This document shows, in pieces, positions 32,188-43,928 of a stretch of DNA of 64,000 nt. Under the pieces are notes generated by a model. That model did no database searches, was not told where the DNA came from, and saw only the letters and a program-made list of their open reading frames with translations. Numbering within the stretch: the first letter of the stretch is position 1; every line of letters begins with the position of its first letter. Source of the DNA: Rotaria sp. Silwood1. Lineage: Eukaryota > Rotifera > Eurotatoria > Philodinida > Philodinidae. The stretch covers positions 638,104-702,103 of the forward strand of contig CAJNOP010000076.1 in the NCBI GenBank assembly GCA_905250075.1. The letters are read 5' to 3'. Both the position numbers and the translations under genes were made by a program.

Positions 32188-35100
32188 ATGTCTCATACAG
32201 TGGAATCATCATTATCTTTTTTTTCACCAGTATCATCTAAAGTAAGATGTCTTGTTTATTTAATTTCTAAATAAATTAATATAAAAAATTTCAAGCTTGC
32301 ATCATCCAATACAAACAAAAATGAAAAAGAGATAAATCAAACAACAGAAGTTTTGTTACCTCTTTCACCACTTTTTGATGCTACTATTGATGATGATTAC
32401 TTAGCTGTTCAATCTTTATTAAGCAAAAATTATGATGTTAATACTAAAGTATTGATAAAATAAAAAAAAGTTGATTTACATAATTTATTCATTTTGATTT
32501 ATTCGTTTTCTTTTTAATATAATAATAAAGGATATCGATGGCATAACTGCTTTACATTTATGTGCTTTCTTCAATTGTGTCGCGACATGTGATACATTAT
32601 GTGCACGTCGGGCATTTGTCAATGCTAAAGATAATCAATTATTAACTCCACTATTTTATGCATGTAAAACGAACTGCTCAGTAAGAAGGAAAAACATTTC
32701 ATATTTCACATGTTGCATATTTATAACAAAAAAATAATCATAGACGATTGTACGAACTCTCGTTGATCATGGTGCTGATTGTGATGCTCAAAATAAGAAT
32801 TGGCAAACTCCATTACATATATGTGCATTATCATCGGATGCATCATCTGCAACTTATATTATTCATCATGTTACAAATGTTGATACAACTGATCAATATG
32901 GACTAACAGCTCTTCATTATGCTGTAAGTTTTTTAATTAAACTTAATTTGTTTGTTCAATATTTTTTGTTTTTGGTTTTATAAATTTAGTGTATGAACGG
33001 AAATATTGAGGTAAAAGATATTGAAGAAAGATGAAACAATAATATATTTTGAAGTTTTTTAAACAATTCTAGATGGTGAAGTTATTGATTGATGCAGGAG
33101 CAAATGTTAACTTATGTGATCGTAAACATAATTATCCACTGCATTATGCATCAACTAAAGGATCAACTGAAATCTTGAATATTTTACTTAAATCTCATGC
33201 TAATCCGAATTGTATTAATGATCAAGTATGTTCAACTAATTACATTAAAAAAAATATTAAATCAATATTCTTTGTTTTTCAAGGGTCTAACACCTTTACA
33301 TCTTTGTATCATTGGTAATCATATTGATTGTATTCGAAAATTACTTGATTCAAATGCTAATATTAATGCAAGAACACATCATGGTAGTTTACCTATTCAT
33401 TTGGCTGCCTATCTTGGCAATATAGATACTTTTGATTTGCTTAATAATCATTCAAAAGCTCCGAAATTAACAGAAACAGATGAACAAGGAAATGTATGTA
33501 TTCATTTAAAATAGACATGATAGAAGAAGTGTTCAATAATGGAGTTAAAATAAAGTCGAACCTATTCATATTATTTGTAATTAAAATAACAAAAAAAATA
33601 GAAAATCTTACATTGATATGCCTAGAAATGTGCAGTATTTGTATACATATTGAATAGTGAGTCAACAACACAGGATTAGAATTCAGCGGTTCCAAAAAAC
33701 TGGAACTGAAACCATAAATCATCAGATAGATGCAAAAATTCTTAAATATATGTCGAGAAATCTTCATATTTTTATTAATGATGATTTCTTTTTAGTAATG
33801 AATTATGTGTGTGTCCTTTATCTTGCCAATTCACTAGTGACAACTTCTCAAAATAGATTTAACACTTTATTATCTATTTGATGATTGAACGGCTTCAGTT
33901 CAAAGTGATATTTTGGGAACCGAACTCTGTACAGAGTTCACTCGAGCACTGACTACATCGAAATTCACCTTCATTGTAACATTGATGCATTAGCTCTATT
34001 GGACAGGGTGCCAATCAGCGAAAGACTATTCAGCGAAAATTTTGAGTGAATAGAAAAAACCGAAAAAAAATTCAGCTAAATAATTTTGGGCGAAATGACT
34101 AAAGGTAAAAAATTATTTGAGCGAAATGAAAATAAGCGAAAGAATAAATCAGCGAAAACTACACTAAGCGAATTCTTTTTCCGCGAAAAAATTCTCACAG
34201 CGAAAACCAAAACAGCGAAATTTTTGATAGCGAAAAATTTATTTCAAAGTAAATAGACGATAAAAATCAATAAGATTCAAGAAATAAAGAAACGTATCAG
34301 ATAGACATCGAATAATATCAATAAGCCCAGATAAAAAAATAAACTACAATTATGAGAAGTTCAGAATGGTTTTGCAGAACGTTTAGCAACAAGTGTAGAT
34401 AGTCCATAGAGAAAGTCAATTAAAGTAATTTGTTCTTGTTCGTATCGTTCAGTTAGTGTATTAATTTGCTTTTGACTAATACAGATGTTACTACTTGTTT
34501 TTCGACGAACACGATTAAAACCAGATTCTATGTAATACGGACAAAAAATAGAGATTTCGTCTAACCAAAAACTTACTTCCTTCATCAGTAGTAGATGAAA
34601 GTGTTAAAACGGTAGAAGATAGATTAGAACGAGCTAATTCTTCTTCGTATATCTTAGGTATAGAACTTGTTTCAGCTTTTACTCTTTCTTTGACTTTTCT
34701 TTTTAAATTTCTAAGTTCAATTTGTTCAGGTTCAGGCATATGATGATGCTGACTATTAGATTTAATGAAATGGTCATTTTTGTCTGTGTGAACATTAGCT
34801 GCACAGCCATCCGAATGACAAGTCCAATACTTTACTTTCATCGTTGATTTTTTTAAGCCGAAAAATATATCCTGAATAAATTAGCAAAGGTTTGCCTCGA
34901 TTTGAAGTGGTGAAAGAAATCGATGTTGAATCAGTCATATTTATTAAGTTCAAGAAAATGATAAAATGAAGTGCGTAGTATCGACTGAAATTATGGATGA
35001 AAGAGAGATATGCAAGAAAGAAGAAACATAATCGAATAGCATGTTATTTGGTCAGAATAGAGAAAAATGGGTAAAGGCGTTACTTTTGGACGCACTCCGC

Positions 35101-38100
35101 ATGATGAGTCATCATTTTATAGAGATAATTTGAGCTATTGAAGGAAAAAAAAATTCGCTGAAAGTGCTTTTGCGATATTATCTTTCGCTATTTCTGGCAT
35201 TCGCTGTCAGCTTTTTCGCTATTTTGAACTTTCGCTATTTTGTATTTTCGCTATTTGACTTTTCGCGATTGTACATTTTCGCTGTACTGTTTTTCGCTGT
35301 TTTTTTCGCCCAAAAAACCATTCGCTGAAATTTTTTTCGCTGAACGGACACCAGTTCGCTCTATCCAAATGTGCTCTTTTGGTAGCGATATATTTCAACG
35401 GTTCAATATGCACTAACTATACATTGACAAGGGAAGATTTTCAGATATTCACATGCTTTTGAGCTGATATCATATTCATGAGCATTGCTTACGAAGTTTT
35501 AAACTGTTAGAGTATTTTTCATGCATGTGCAAATAATAGCAAATCATTTTCGATAGCTACTAAAAATTATGAGACTGTAAGTGTTTTTCAGAATGAACTT
35601 AATAATTACTAGACTATACTAAACTTTTCGACAATTTTTCTTAATCACATTTTCCATTTGAATGTAAACTGTTTATCTTCATGATTGCCATATGAAGCCG
35701 ATGGGTACTTTAACATTGATCATCTGCAACCTTATTGAAGTTGCGCTGATCGAAAGTCTAGTATAATCTAGTTATCATTAGGCTCATTCTGAAAAAGATT
35801 TATCGTTTTCTACTTCTTAATAGTTATCAAAAAGTACTTGCTCCTACTTTTACATGTATGAACCATACTCGAACAATTCAAAACTCGACAAAGAAAGTCT
35901 ATGAGCATAAATTCTTTGAAAGCTTTTCATAGCTTATTAAGGTCTACTTATAGGCAAAATATCAGCTGAAAGGGACGCAAACATCAGGGGGTGTTCTATC
36001 GTAACTTGTAAGTCAGTGAAACAAAATTGCACATGCCTAGTTATATTTTAACATTTTTTATTTTAATTGTAATTCATTATTAGATATACTTTGATAAAAG
36101 ATCCAGCAGTTCCATCTACAATAACACACAAAATTTCTGGTATAAAATTATTTCCCAAAAACTTCGAATGATTACCAGAAATTTGGTGTCGGGAGTCTTA
36201 ATTTCTTGAACATCTTCATCCAAACAGTTTTGTTGAAGTGTTCTAACCTACCATTCCTTTCAGCTACACAAATGCTTTTTCAAATCTTCATAAGTATTAC
36301 CATCGAGAGGAAAACTTAGAAATACAACTGCTCGAAACTTGCATCCGTCATGACAACTTTTAGTTAGAAAATATCCCAGATCTAGCTCAAATCGATAGTT
36401 TAAATTATAGATTTTTAGAACTAAAGATCATTATATCGTTTTGATTCTTCTGATATACATATATATATATATATAGATTTTATTGATTAATTGAGCTTAC
36501 AATTTTCTTTCGTGCATCTTAACTATTTGATAAATAAACAATTTTATCTTTAAAAATCTGCAATTCTGACTAATTCTTCTTTTGCTTTTTCACACAAAGA
36601 CTCTTCTTCATTTTGCCGCTACAACAAAATTCACAGAAACAACTATCATTCAACATATATTATCTAAACTGCAAACATCATTAGTCAATACACAAAATTT
36701 CAAAAAACAGTCTCCATTACATATAGCTATCTTGCATAATAATGAAAATGCTGTTCATCAATTACTTACTGCTGGTAAAAATTAAAAAAGAAAACTTATT
36801 TTTCATATCAATAGTTTTATTGATTTTTATGTTAGGTGCTGATCCAAGTTCAGTTGATAATGATAATAATACACCATTACATTTATCAACTTCATTAATG
36901 AGTAAATATAATCAATCAAATATTCTTTTAGCCTTAGTTTCTCATCATCCTAATATATTATGTCAAAAAAATAAATATGGTTTAATACCACTTCATTTGG
37001 CATTAAAAAATTTTGATTATCAATCTATAAATTATTTAATGCCTGAAAATGAAGGCAATTTAATTGAACAAGCACAATATTCATTATTAATACTTGATTC
37101 AATTGGACGTCATTCACTTCATTATGCTGCTCATTCAGGTTTAACAACATTTATTGAACGTTATTTTAGAAAAATGAATAAAGATATTATTAATCAACAA
37201 GATACACTTGGACTTACACCATTACATTATGCATGGTAAGTATTGATTTCTTTTTTTTTATTTCGAAGAATTAACATTAATATATATATATATTATTAAG
37301 TATTAAATGGCATGGACTTGATTCAATTGATATTTTATTAAAATATGGTGCTGATGTTAATATAAAATGTCATACATATGGAGCTATTCCATTACATTAT
37401 ATTCTTGTTTATTGTAATTCATCAGATGTCATTGAACAATTAATTCGTGCAGGTAGTGACGTATTAATATGTACAAAACATGGTGAAACATGTTTATCAT
37501 ATTGTATTATGCAAAATGATACATATTTACTTCAAAAACTTTTTAATTCAGTATCGAACAAAACTTTTGATATTACAAATCTATTATTTTTATCTTGTTT
37601 ACATGGAAAAGATAATTCATTAGAATATCTTCTTGAAAATTATAAAAATATTGATTTAAATGAAACTATGAACGATGGAATGACAGCACTTATGTTAGCT
37701 TGTTATTATGGACATTGTTCATGTGTACATTTACTTTTACATAGAAAAGTAAATGTTAAAAAAATTAATCCAATTGATGGAAAAACTAGTTTACATTATG
37801 CAGCATTAAGTGGACAAAGTGAATGTTTACTTGCTTTATTACAAGAATTACAAGCTAGTCAAGATGATTTAAAATTAATTATTAATCTTCGAGATAAAAA
37901 AGGAAAGTAAGTATATATCATAAGACTGGAGTCGTACGATACAGACCCAATGGGTTTTTTTTGGAATTCGAGATTGTCTTGCAGAACTGTAGATGCAATA
38001 TCAGCATGATTATACGAAACTACATCTTAAGTTCAGATATTCAATCTACTTCGAGAGATATAGTTTATTAAAATTATTACTCTAGAAGAATTTCTTTCAC

Positions 38101-41080
38101 GAGAACATTTGATGTGTCGAACTGATCTATAAATGCCTTTGTACTGCAAAGTTACAATGAAAATACAGATAGGTATATCAATCGACATCAGTACTCTGAA
38201 ATTGACTAAAGGTGTTTGTCATTATCTTATTCAAGTTTGTACTGTTAAATAGTCTATAAGGTAAGTGTACCTCTGTATGCTAGAATGAATATGGTATTTA
38301 TTAATATTTTACTTGAATAAAAATTAGAATACATCGTTCAATTTTTTGATGAAATTCTACATTCAAAATTTGATCGAATCAAAGTGTTAATATACAAATG
38401 AATAACATAAAATGCTTATCAACACTCGTATGTCGTTGATCGCAAGTTTAGAATATGTTCTTCGATAGTTCTGCAAGAAATCAAATTTATTTAGTTCTAG
38501 TTTTAAATTTACATATATTTTAAAGCTATAAGAATATTTTAGTCCTTTTACGTGTGGATGTAGATGAAAGAAACACGGCCATTCTCGCATACCTGCAATA
38601 GCATAGAAGCAAACCGACATAAGTTTGATTTCTTGTGAATTTCTCATTCAAGAAGCGAAAAATAAAACTTGAATAATTACGTTTCTGAGAACTAAAGAAA
38701 AATCTATCATGTTGAATTAATTCTCATTAAGTGGTTAGAAAGTTGGCATAGAGATGAATTAAGTTGATCAGACTTACAGTTTTTATAATACATACTGTTT
38801 CACTGTAGGACGGCTCTACATTATTGTGTTGAACATTCTTCACCAAATTGTATACGTTTATTAATTAATTTTGGTGGTGCAAATCCGAATGTAACAGATT
38901 TATCATTACTAACACCATTACATTATTGTGCGATTTATAATTGTGAAGAAAGTTTACAAGAATTACTTGATGTACATGATTTAAAAGTTAATGCTATTGA
39001 TAAAAATAAACGATTACCATTACACTATGCAGCTGCAACTGGAAATATAACTATTTTGTCAACTTTAGCTGACGTAAATTATTCATATTTATATTCGTAA
39101 TCAATTAAGATATTCTTTGTTTATTTTTAGTATGATTACGAACAAGTTGCTGATATTGATGGATTTAGTCCATTACATTATGCCGTTTTGAGAGGTAAAT
39201 AAAAAATAAGAATCATTTCTTTTTTTTTATGTTGATTTTTATTCTTTAAAAAAAACTATTTCAGGACATGAAACAGCAGTTCGTATTCTACTTGCTTCTG
39301 AAATTAGTCTTCGATGTTTAACAACAAGTCGTATAACACCTGTTCATCTTGCTTGTATTTGTGCTGATTCAACATGTCTTAAAGCTATTTTAAATGCTTT
39401 ACAAACGGATAGTATTTCAACAATGATCAATTTACCAACAAAACTAGAGCAGTAAAAAACAAAAAATGTAACTTTAAAAATAGATAAATATTTAATATAC
39501 TTTTAGATTTACACCTTTACATTTAGCATCAATGATAAAAAATGGATCTGAATGTATAAAAATATTACTTCATTATGATGATGTTAACGTTGATGCGAAA
39601 GATCATTTACAACGTACACCAACTATGTATGCGATTATCAACGAAATTGATTCCAGTACAATAGGTATGAATTAGAAGTTTTTGAAATTTTGAAAACTTG
39701 ATAATATTCAAGTTAGAGAAAAAAACAAAGTGGTAATCGTTCTTTTCTTTGTCCATATCCCATGATTATTAAAAGCTTTGTGTATTTGGTATTTCAATGT
39801 AAAGAATAAAATTGATAATTTGTTTGTTATTGTTATTAATGAGAGACGGATATATAATGAAACAAGTTCGATTAGGTATGTATATCGAAAATGCAAGGCT
39901 GTTATTCGTATTTAAGTTGATGATATATAGAAAGAAAAATGGGAACAGAAACTCATATCTCATGTGATAAATTCTCATTAACTAATCTTAGTATATACAA
40001 GTAGTTCAACTAATCGCGATCATGGTGAACATGATTAGCTCTATTCTTAACCTTCACATGCTAAACAATTTTTTAAATTCCTCAATCTAATTTTTTATCA
40101 ATATCATTAACATTTTAAAACATTATACGAATTAGTCTTTTCAGGAGCATTCTTATAAGAGAAATCCTCTAATTGATTAATTTCTTTTAAGTTGGGACTG
40201 CATGCATTATGTAGACCCTAACGGATTACGAATACTTTGAAAATAGCTCCGATCTATAGGTTACTGCTACCAACATATTGTATTTTTACGGTTTTTTTTT
40301 GATACAGTACTCTGATCCCCCTCAGAAGCATTATCAAATTCAGATAAGAAACAAACCAAATGGTCTGATACGTTCATGATTCACTGTTTTCGATACTATC
40401 TCTTTCTGGTGTTACTGAGAAGACCACAGCATTTTATTAAAAAATGCCGTCATAATTCAAAACATCGATAGCAATAACCTGTGCACCCAAACTCTTTTCT
40501 GGATGTTCATAACGCTGTAGGGTTAGCATGATGCGTATGCTTCCGGCTCAAAAATTGAATGTCAGTTAGCCTTCATTGATCGAAGTATAATTCATTCTAG
40601 ACAGATTTTCAGACAGTCTAGATAAATGATAAACATTTCTTATATTAATTATTCAATCTTCTAAAAGTATAAACCATCTACTCTAATATTCATTTGTCTT
40701 TATTTATTTAGATATGCTAGTTTCGAAATGCCATTATTTTGATGCTGTTGATCATTTAGGAAATAATATTCTTCATTATGCTTGTATATTCGTATGTTGA
40801 AAACAAAAAGAAGAAAGATTTTCATTCTTCTCTATTATTATTTTGTTGTTTAGAACAATGAACCAGTTGTTGAAAGTCTTTTAAAACGAAATACGTCTTC
40901 ATCATTTGTTGAAGCAATCAATAAGGAAAATCGAACGTGAATATTTTTTTTTTTGGTTTCATATTATATTTAATTGAATTTTATTCTTTTTTTTCCAATA
41001 GACCGTTAGATATAGCAAGAAATAATCAAATGTCACCTTCGATAATTGATATATTATTTTCTTTATCTGGTCGATTGTAA
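32188..41080 (+). CDS. Ankyrin-repeat protein resembling PP6 regulatory ankyrin subunits (ANKRD28/44/52)
   Basis: Seventeen exons: 32188-32241, 32296-32448, 32531-32680, 32744-32923, 32990-33010, 33073-33225, 33284-33493, 36600-36774, 36836-37235, 37301-37906, 38809-39073, 39131-39194, 39265-39451, 39507-39664, 40712-40791, 40854-40936 and 41002-41080. They sum to 1005 aa with consistent phases. After a Ser-rich start, essentially the whole protein is ankyrin repeats, about 25-28 of them, shown by recurring TPLHYA, GANVN and LLL motifs. The length and uninterrupted repeat array fit ANKRD28/44/52, scaffold subunits of protein phosphatase 6 (993-1076 aa in vertebrates). The segment NKNWQTPLHI followed by GNIEMVKLLIDAGANVN is especially similar in style. 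No other domain is seen. Exon 5 is only 21 nt. Three introns are long: 33494-36599 (with a transposon), 37907-38808 and 39665-40711. The orthology is inference. Confidence 0.87.
34001..35357. mobile_element. Mutator-like (MULE-type) non-autonomous element with GCGAAA-rich terminal inverted repeats
   Basis: Both ends carry arrays of short GCGAAA motifs in opposite orientation: about 11 on the left (34018-34240) and about 13 as TTCGC on the right (35153-35350), spaced roughly 15-25 bp. The outermost ~23 bp pair as imperfect inverted repeats (GGACAGGGTGCC... and, reversed, GAACTGGTGTCC..., both leading into TCAGCGAAA). GCTCTAT flanks both sides (33993-33999 and 35358-35364) as a likely target duplication of at least 7 bp. 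The inside carries one minus-strand FLYWCH gene and no transposase. The placement within an intron is clear. The superfamily assignment is inferred from FLYWCH plus long inverted repeats. Confidence 0.65.
34361..34938 (-). pseudogene. FLYWCH zinc-finger gene inside the transposon, frameshifted near its start
   Basis: The frame opens at 34938 with a start typical of FLYWCH fingers (SNRGKPLL, then YSGYIF), shifts frame, and continues as KYWTC with the CxxxxC...HxH ligands (YWTCHSDGCAANVHT, then SQHHH). A Lys/Glu-rich helix follows. The apparent break is one extra A in a seven-A run (T-run 34848-34854), which could be a real lesion or a sequencing error. A 50-bp intron (GTAAGT..CATAG, about 34523-34572) joins the finger to the C-terminal part that ends at the stop at 34361. 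FLYWCH fingers bind DNA and are often fused to MULE transposases, but no transposase domain is present here. The role is unknown. Confidence 0.6.
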
Positions 41081-41415
41081 AATCTTTTCAGTGATTTAGT
41101 TTTCCTAGACTGTGATATGAACAGAAGAAAAGAAAACAGAGAAATAAAATAAAACACATTTGTCAGATGTTCATTTATTGTAGATATCCAAGATTCAACT
41201 TTCCTTTCTTTTTTTTGTATAACGAAATGAACAAACTAAATCTTTTAATAAAAACGATGAAATTTTCCCATTGTACTACTAACACAAATGTTTTTGATAC
41301 TTTACCATTGTTTTATTAATAATCTAATAATAAAATTAATTCATATATAATCATATTAGTTATTTATTATTCAATAGTCATATTCAAATGTTCTATGGCA
41401 ATATTAATAATTAAT

Positions 41416-41560
41416 TGTTTTTGTGAAACACGATATAAAAGAAGAGTTCAAGTATAGAGGTAGAAACTAAGACTTCACAGACATTTTTAGCAACATCACT
41501 CATTCATTACAGACCACGACAGACACAACCATATCAATATCATACATCGTATATTAATAA
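41416..41560 (+). repeat. Dispersed repeat shared with CAP units 2 and 3
   Basis: The core TTGTGAAACACGAT followed by an A-rich stretch, GTTCAAGTAT and a GAGGTAGAAA-like tail matches 18035-18085 and 22797-22839. A weaker match continues to the ATCATACATCGTAT-like segment near 41535, which resembles 18125-18150. Family and ends are unknown. Confidence 0.45.
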
Positions 41561-42337
41561 TGTCCTCCCTAGACAGAATAAAACGGTCTACCTGTAATTA
41601 GTAACAACAAGTTTGTCTTTCAGATTTTAGTGCTGCAGGGATCGTGCTAATAGTGTTTTTTGAATCGTATTTATAATGTATATTTGATCTGCTGACATTT
41701 ATCAGATATTGTTTTATTATTTATTGTAAATATTATGAATCTTCTTATTTTTCTGAAAAAATTGTGTTTTATGCTTAATTCAATTAAGAAAACAATAATA
41801 AAGTCATACTCTTGCAAATCAGTTTATTTAAATAAGTGTCATCCTTCGTATGAACTATACATCATCTAGTTAATTTAAGATATTGAGAGAAGAATAACTG
41901 ACTCGAGGATTGAAAAAACAGCACATAAAAATATGAAATAACCAAGATAAAGCTGTTTTCGCTTTTTTGCGGTGGTCCATGTTGTTTTTCTAAATCTTAA
42001 AATTTTCCTCGATCAGATATAATATAATAACCACAACAAATCATAACGACAATAGGATATTTACAGTCACAGATTCATGAATATGTTGAACGCGTACATT
42101 TGATGGACATTGCAACGAACGGAGCAGCATGTAATCAAGTTGCCAATCTACTAAATAACATCCACGGTAATCATGGATATTCTTGTTGACAAACTAAAAT
42201 GTTATGATGCTTCTTTTTCGTCGATGAAACGATACATAGAGATCCAAACCAATACAATGTTGAGTTCTTTTCAAACTGAAGAGTTTTTATTCTAGGCATT
42301 TTTTGAGCCGTATGAACATGCCAGTCCTAACAGAACA

Positions 42338-42345
42338 ATAGAGCT
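42338..42345. repeat. hAT target-site duplication, left copy
   Basis: ATAGAGCT, identical to the right copy at 42820-42827 directly outside the inverted repeats of the element. Confidence 0.85.
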
Positions 42346-42819
42346 CAGGGTTGGAACCGGTCCGGCAAACCGGTACCGGTCCGGCCGGACCGGTCGAAGA
42401 AATCAACCGGGCCGGTAAAGACCGGAATTTCACTGGTTGAAATTTTTCAAAAATCTTCTTTGTTAATCCTGTCTTTGACCATAAAAACTAAGGTATCACA
42501 TGTTTTTCTGTCAGAATAGGTAAAAAAGTGCTCAAAACATATGTTATATTAATCGTTTTTCCTGAAGTTCTCTTTAAAAAGATTCATTATGATGAGCGTC
42601 TTTTACATGCGCCTTAAACTATTTCATATTTGGAGCGATTTTTTTCTAAAAATCAGTTTTCAAAAAAAAAATTCGACATTTTTCCACCGGTTTTCACCGG
42701 AATTTCACCGGAATTTCACCGGTTGGACATGTGATTCCAACCGGCCGGACCGGACCGGTAGGATTTTTCAACCGGCCGGACCGGACCGTTTTAATATTTC
42801 TCAACCGGTTCCACCCCTG
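42346..42819. mobile_element. Non-autonomous hAT-type element (MITE), 474 bp, with 8-bp target duplication
   Basis: The left end reads CAGGGTTGGAACCGGT and the right end, reversed, CAGGGGTGGAACCGGT: 16-bp terminal inverted repeats beginning CAGGG as in hAT transposons. A perfect 8-bp direct duplication, ATAGAGCT, flanks it at 42338-42345 and 42820-42827, the size hAT transposases make. The subterminal parts are packed with CCGGT/ACCGG/CCGGACCGG motifs and are strikingly GC-rich in an AT-rich genome. The centre is AT-rich and non-coding. No transposase is present, so mobility would depend on a source element elsewhere. Confidence 0.85.
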
Positions 42820-42827
42820 ATAGAGCT
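42820..42827. repeat. hAT target-site duplication, right copy
   Basis: ATAGAGCT, identical to the left copy at 42338-42345. Confidence 0.85.
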
Positions 42828-43152
42828 TAAGGGTGAACGATATCAATAGAGAATTGAATCAAACTAAAATAAGAAGAAGAACACAGCATACAAAAACACA
42901 GAAGCAAATCAAATAATTAAAAAAAAGAAGAATAGAAGTACGAAGCCACGAATATCGTACGAAAAGAGAAGAGAACAGTCAGGAGAAAAAGACATAAATC
43001 GTACACAGACAGGAAGGGAAATACCATATATCATACATGATATATCGTACGAATATCATATTTATTCGTTTAAAAATACTTATGACATTTTATCGAAACA
43101 CAATAGGCATGACAATCTTTGGTAAAAGGAACTGATGCCGACCACTTTTCAT

Positions 43153-43162
43153 NNNNNNNNNN
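43153..43162. other. Assembly gap of 10 N
   Basis: Ten N bases, so the local sequence is unreliable. Confidence 0.99.
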
Positions 43163-43399
43163 AATCTACGAAATGGAGTCCGATATTTTTTGTATTGCAT
43201 TATAGTAACTGTGTCAATATTTGAGAAAAAAAAAACAATACTAAATTAACGAGATGAATAGCATTCTAAACATCATAATGATCTTGGTAAAATCGATTTA
43301 TAAAACTGATTTTAATGATAGCTTATTCTCTGGATTGCTCACATGTTCAACAAACTTCTCCAGTAAAAATTTTAAAATAGATTTAGTTAATTTCGTGGG

Positions 43400-43472
43400 T
43401 CTGAGTTTGGATGTGGAAATGGATGTTATGTATTCTATCTAACAGTCACGTCCACACCCACCCAGACTTCCA
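43400..43472. repeat. GT-rich imperfect hairpin, copy 1
   Basis: The left arm (GTCTGAGTTTGGATGTGG) pairs imperfectly with the right arm (CGTCCACACCCACCCAGAC). Similar hairpins occur at about 46538-46612 and 48673-48747, on both sides of the P450 gene. Confidence 0.4.
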
Positions 43473-43928
43473 CTTTTAAAAGTTACATAAACAAGGAAAA
43501 CAGTACAAGTTATAAAAGCATCTCAATTTCTACAAAATCTGTTGCGTTCAAGGAAAACTTAATGATAGCAGTCAGTTGATCATTCGAATATAGGAAACTT
43601 TAGCCACAATTTCACCCTTTCGAAACTTTATCGAGTCAACTTTTCAAGTTACCATTCATTGCTTGAATACAACTGCTTTTTGCGTTCTTGGCAGCAAAAA
43701 GTTAAGCTCTTCAGTGTGTTGCTCTTACAAACTTGACAAGCCGATGAGTAGTAAACATTTATTAAAAATCACACACAGGACAAATCAAAATGACAAATAA
43801 TCAAGTTCTGATTTTCGATATCTTACACAAAAAAAACGAATAATAATAGCATGATAATAGCAATGTGCAGTGTTTCAGTAGAAATGAACTTGTTGTCACC
43901 GTCGGGAAATTCGCATCCACATGCCATA

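Larger units (their letters stand above)
33493..36600 (+). other. Long seventh intron of the ankyrin gene
   Basis: A 3.1-kb intron between AAT|GTATGT and AAAG|ACT. It holds the Mutator-like element at about 34001-35357. The rest is AT-rich without coding signal, with an AT microsatellite near 36460-36475. Confidence 0.75.
41081..42345. other. Intergenic, with a dispersed-repeat fragment
   Basis: No gene recognised. At about 41416-41560 it carries a diverged copy of the repeat also found at 18035 and 22797 (core GTGAAACACGAT). Confidence 0.45.
42828..43928. other. Intergenic with a 10-N gap
   Basis: No gene recognised. It contains the N-run 43153-43162 and a GT-rich imperfect hairpin at about 43400-43472. 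Confidence 0.45.

Noticed and set aside
34018-34240. Regularly spaced GCGAAA motifs resembling a CRISPR-like array
   Set aside because: The repeats are only 6-7 bp, mirrored at the other end of a transposon-like unit, and the genome is eukaryotic.
42589-42849. 86-codon frame with a Pro/Asp/Arg-rich end
   Set aside because: It lies inside the hAT-type element. The odd composition comes from the CCGG repeats.
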